Assembly (NCBI RefSeq): GCF_040545925.1 | Contig: NZ_JBEPMX010000002.1 | Location: 124,001 to 188,000, forward strand | Length of the DNA: 64,000 bases | Reading direction: 5' to 3' | Source of the DNA: Alkalibacillus flavidus | GTDB taxonomy: Bacteria > Bacillota > Bacilli > Bacillales > Alkalibacillaceae | In this document: positions 62,271 to 64,000 of the stretch, piece by piece | Layout: each line of letters begins with the position of its first letter | How positions within the stretch are numbered: the stretch's first letter is position 1 | Position numbers and translations under genes: made by a program | The notes under the pieces: generated by a model | Database searches by the model: none | What the model was told of the DNA's origin: nothing | The model's input: the letters and a program-made list of their open reading frames with translations, nothing else

Positions 62271-62278
62271 ATAAGCTG

Positions 62279-63112
62279 TTAGCGATAGACGGGTTGGCAA
62301 TGAGGGCAAAAATGAGTCCCTCTACCTCCAACTTTTGTTTTCACGATAGGTTGTTGACAGACTACACATGGATTGTCCGTTTGATCATACACCGTTAAAT
62401 CTAATTGAAATAAGCCGATTTCACCAATCGAATTTAGATACGTACGAATCGATGTACCACCTTTTTCGATCGCTTGTGTTAAGACCTGAACAATTGCTTC
62501 ATGTAACACTTTCACATCATCATACGTTAACGTATTCGCTACACGTTCAGGGTGTAATCGACTATAAAATAACACTTCATCGACATAAATATTTCCTAAT
62601 CCTGTCACAATCGCTTGATCTAATAACGTTGGCTTGAGTAAACGTGTCGTTTTCATTAATCGGTCATATAAATAATCGGGAGTAAAATCATCACTAAACG
62701 GTTCTAACCCTAATTTACTAATCGGTGGTGTGTCTAATTCAGTCCCTTTACGTTTTAGATGCATCGTGCCGAATTTACGAACGTCTTTATAACGTAATTC
62801 TTGATTATGATCGAGTTGAAAACGAACATGCGTATGCGTATCAACAGGCTCATCATTCGGAAACACTCCATATTTCCCTTCCATCCGTAAATGCGACACT
62901 AACACATCATCTGTTAAATCAAACAATAAAAACTTGCCTAAACGTCCGACTGATTGGATCGTTTGACCTTTCAGTCTTGCTGTAAATTCATATTGATCAT
63001 CTGGTTCTTTTATAATACCTGCGTAATCAACGACGACATCATCAATCGTTCTGCCAACGACTAACTCTGATAATGTGCGTCTTACTGTTTCGACTTCTGG
63101 TAATTCTGGCAT
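62279..63112 (-). CDS. mutM: Formamidopyrimidine-DNA glycosylase
   Basis: This base-excision enzyme removes 8-oxoguanine and cuts the abasic site. The 277 residues begin MPELPEVETVRRTL with the catalytic P2 and E3, include LRMEGKYGV, and end with the zinc finger C249, C252, C269 and C272. It follows polA by 15 bases, as in B. subtilis. Confidence 0.97.
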   Translation of the reverse strand: MPELPEVETVRRTLSELVVGRTIDDVVVDYAGIIKEPDDQYEFTARLKGQTIQSVGRLGKFLLFDLTDDVLVSHLRMEGKYGVFPNDEPVDTHTHVRFQLDHNQELRYKDVRKFGTMHLKRKGTELDTPPISKLGLEPFSDDFTPDYLYDRLMKTTRLLKPTLLDQAIVTGLGNIYVDEVLFYSRLHPERVANTLTYDDVKVLHEAIVQVLTQAIEKGGTSIRTYLNSIGEIGLFQLDLTVYDQTDNPCVVCQQPIVKTKVGGRGTHFCPHCQPVYR

Positions 63113-63127
63113 ACTTGTTCTCCTCTA

Positions 63128-64000
63128 TTATTTCGCATCGTACCAAGTGTCACCATAAGCGTAATCAACGGTTAACGGTACTGATAAATCAACGGTTTGT
63201 TCCATCGCCTCTTTCACAATAGCTTCAAGCGATTCAACATCCTCTTTCGCAACGTCAAAAATTAACTCGTCATGCACTTGCAACAGCATCGTTGCTTGAA
63301 TATCCGTTTCAGCTAATTTAGTCGTGACATCGATCATCGCTTGCTTAATAATATCGGCCGCGCTTCCTTGAATCGGTGAGTTCATTGCCGTTCGCTCAGC
63401 AAAACTACGCTTATTGAAATTACGGCTATTAATATCTGGCAAGTAACGGCGACGATTCATAATCGTTTCAACATAACCGTCACGTTTCGCTCGCGTGACG
63501 ATATCATCCATGTACTGTTTAACCCCTGGGTAGCTCTCAAAATACTTGTTAATAAATTGTTCCGCTTCTTTACGAGAAATACCGAGATTTTGACTTAACC
63601 CGTAGTCACTAATGCCATAAACAATACCGAAGTTCACGGCTTTAGCTTGGCGACGCATCAAGTCATCGATCTCTTCCTCCTTTACATCAAACACGTCCAT
63701 CGCTGTTTGTGTGTGAATATCTTTGCCATTGTTGAACGCTTCGATTAATTTGTCGTCATTCGCGATGTGAGCAAGCACTCGCAATTCGATTTGCGAATAG
63801 TCCGCCGCAAATAAGACAGCATTGTCACCCGATGGAATGAACGCTTGGCGAATTTTGCGACCTTCTTCTAACCTGATCGGGATATTTTGTAAGTTTGGTT
63901 CAACTGAGCTAAGACGACCTGTTTGTGTTAACACTTGATTGAACCGTGTATGAATCTTTTGATTGTCTTCATGAACGACTTTCATTAGGCCTTCAAGATA
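63128..64000 (-). CDS. polA: DNA polymerase I, C-terminal part (5' end outside the window)
   Basis: Only the last 290 codons are present; the frame is open to the right edge. It covers the palm and fingers of a family A polymerase: LTQTGRLSSVEPNLQNIPIR, motif A FAADYSQIELRVLAHI, motif B RRQAKAVNFGIVYGISDYGLS and motif C LLQVHDELIFD. It should fill gaps in repair and Okazaki fragment maturation. It is the first of the polA-mutM-ytaF-coaE series. Confidence 0.98.
   Translation of the reverse strand, partial: YLEGLMKVVHEDNQKIHTRFNQVLTQTGRLSSVEPNLQNIPIRLEEGRKIRQAFIPSGDNAVLFAADYSQIELRVLAHIANDDKLIEAFNNGKDIHTQTAMDVFDVKEEEIDDLMRRQAKAVNFGIVYGISDYGLSQNLGISRKEAEQFINKYFESYPGVKQYMDDIVTRAKRDGYVETIMNRRRYLPDINSRNFNKRSFAERTAMNSPIQGSAADIIKQAMIDVTTKLAETDIQATMLLQVHDELIFDVAKEDVESLEAIVKEAMEQTVDLSVPLTVDYAYGDTWYDAK

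Noticed and set aside
1..64000. Mobile elements, prophage genes, CRISPR arrays and toxin-antitoxin or defence genes
   Set aside because: I looked for transposase, integrase, phage structural, Cas and restriction motifs and for regularly spaced repeats, and found none.

Overview
The window is low-GC Firmicutes DNA from a spore-forming member of the Bacillaceae. Spore-specific genes are present (gerE, sspI, ytxC, ytaF), regulation is of Bacillus type (T-boxes, an L20 leader, a FadR box, a TTGACA/TATAAT promoter), and the gene order is that of the polA-to-hemL segment of the Bacillus subtilis chromosome, read here in reverse. Many encoded proteins are rich in Asp and Glu, which would fit a salt-adapted bacillus, but the genus cannot be named from the sequence alone. 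Almost every gene is on the minus strand. The plus-strand exceptions are a small membrane protein, a potassium channel, two tRNAs, rnhC and sspI.

Layout from left to right (transcription mostly runs right to left): an unrecognised small gene; the haem/tetrapyrrole operon hemA-hemX-hemC-hemD-hemB-hemL; two inserted membrane-protein genes; the protein quality-control block tig, clpX, lonA, engB with the TPR gene ysoA; an accessory patch (fructosamine kinase family, K+ channel, lipM-lipA, tRNA-Gly, tRNA-Arg); rph-rdgB, murI, ysmB, gerE, ysmA; succinate dehydrogenase sdhC-sdhA-sdhB; uvrC and trxA; the fatty-acid oxidation cluster lcfA-fadR-fadB-etfB-etfA; mutS2, polX, cvpA, zapA and divergent rnhC; T-box controlled pheS-pheT; ysgA and divergent sspI; an inserted sulfonate/nitrate-type ABC transporter; ysdC, dUTPase, TVP38 family, ysdA; infC-rpmI-rplT with an L20 leader; T-box controlled thrS; ytxC, dnaI, dnaB, nrdR; gapB, coaE, ytaF, mutM; and the 3' end of polA.

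Most of the window is conserved core metabolism and information processing. The modules fit together as follows. The hem operon makes haem precursors. sdhCAB and the etf/fad genes feed electrons to the respiratory chain. lipM-lipA make the lipoyl cofactor. GapB is the NADP-type gluconeogenic dehydrogenase. polA, dnaB, dnaI, mutM, mutS2, polX, uvrC and rnhC serve DNA replication and repair. Many genes carry readable regulatory sites: T-boxes at pheS and thrS, an L20 leader at infC with an ATT start codon, a FadR palindrome before fadR, CcpN-like boxes at gapB, and a sigma-K-like promoter at gerE.

I found no mobile element, prophage, CRISPR array or defence island, and nothing I would call a new multi-gene system. 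The points most worth a second look are small: a FadR operator inside a terminator-like hairpin, a terminator-like hairpin that holds the ytaF ribosome binding site, tandem CcpN-like boxes at gapB, a 26-residue membrane peptide gene after mutS2, a degenerate intergenic repeat between thrS and infC, and an EF-hand-like loop in YtaF.
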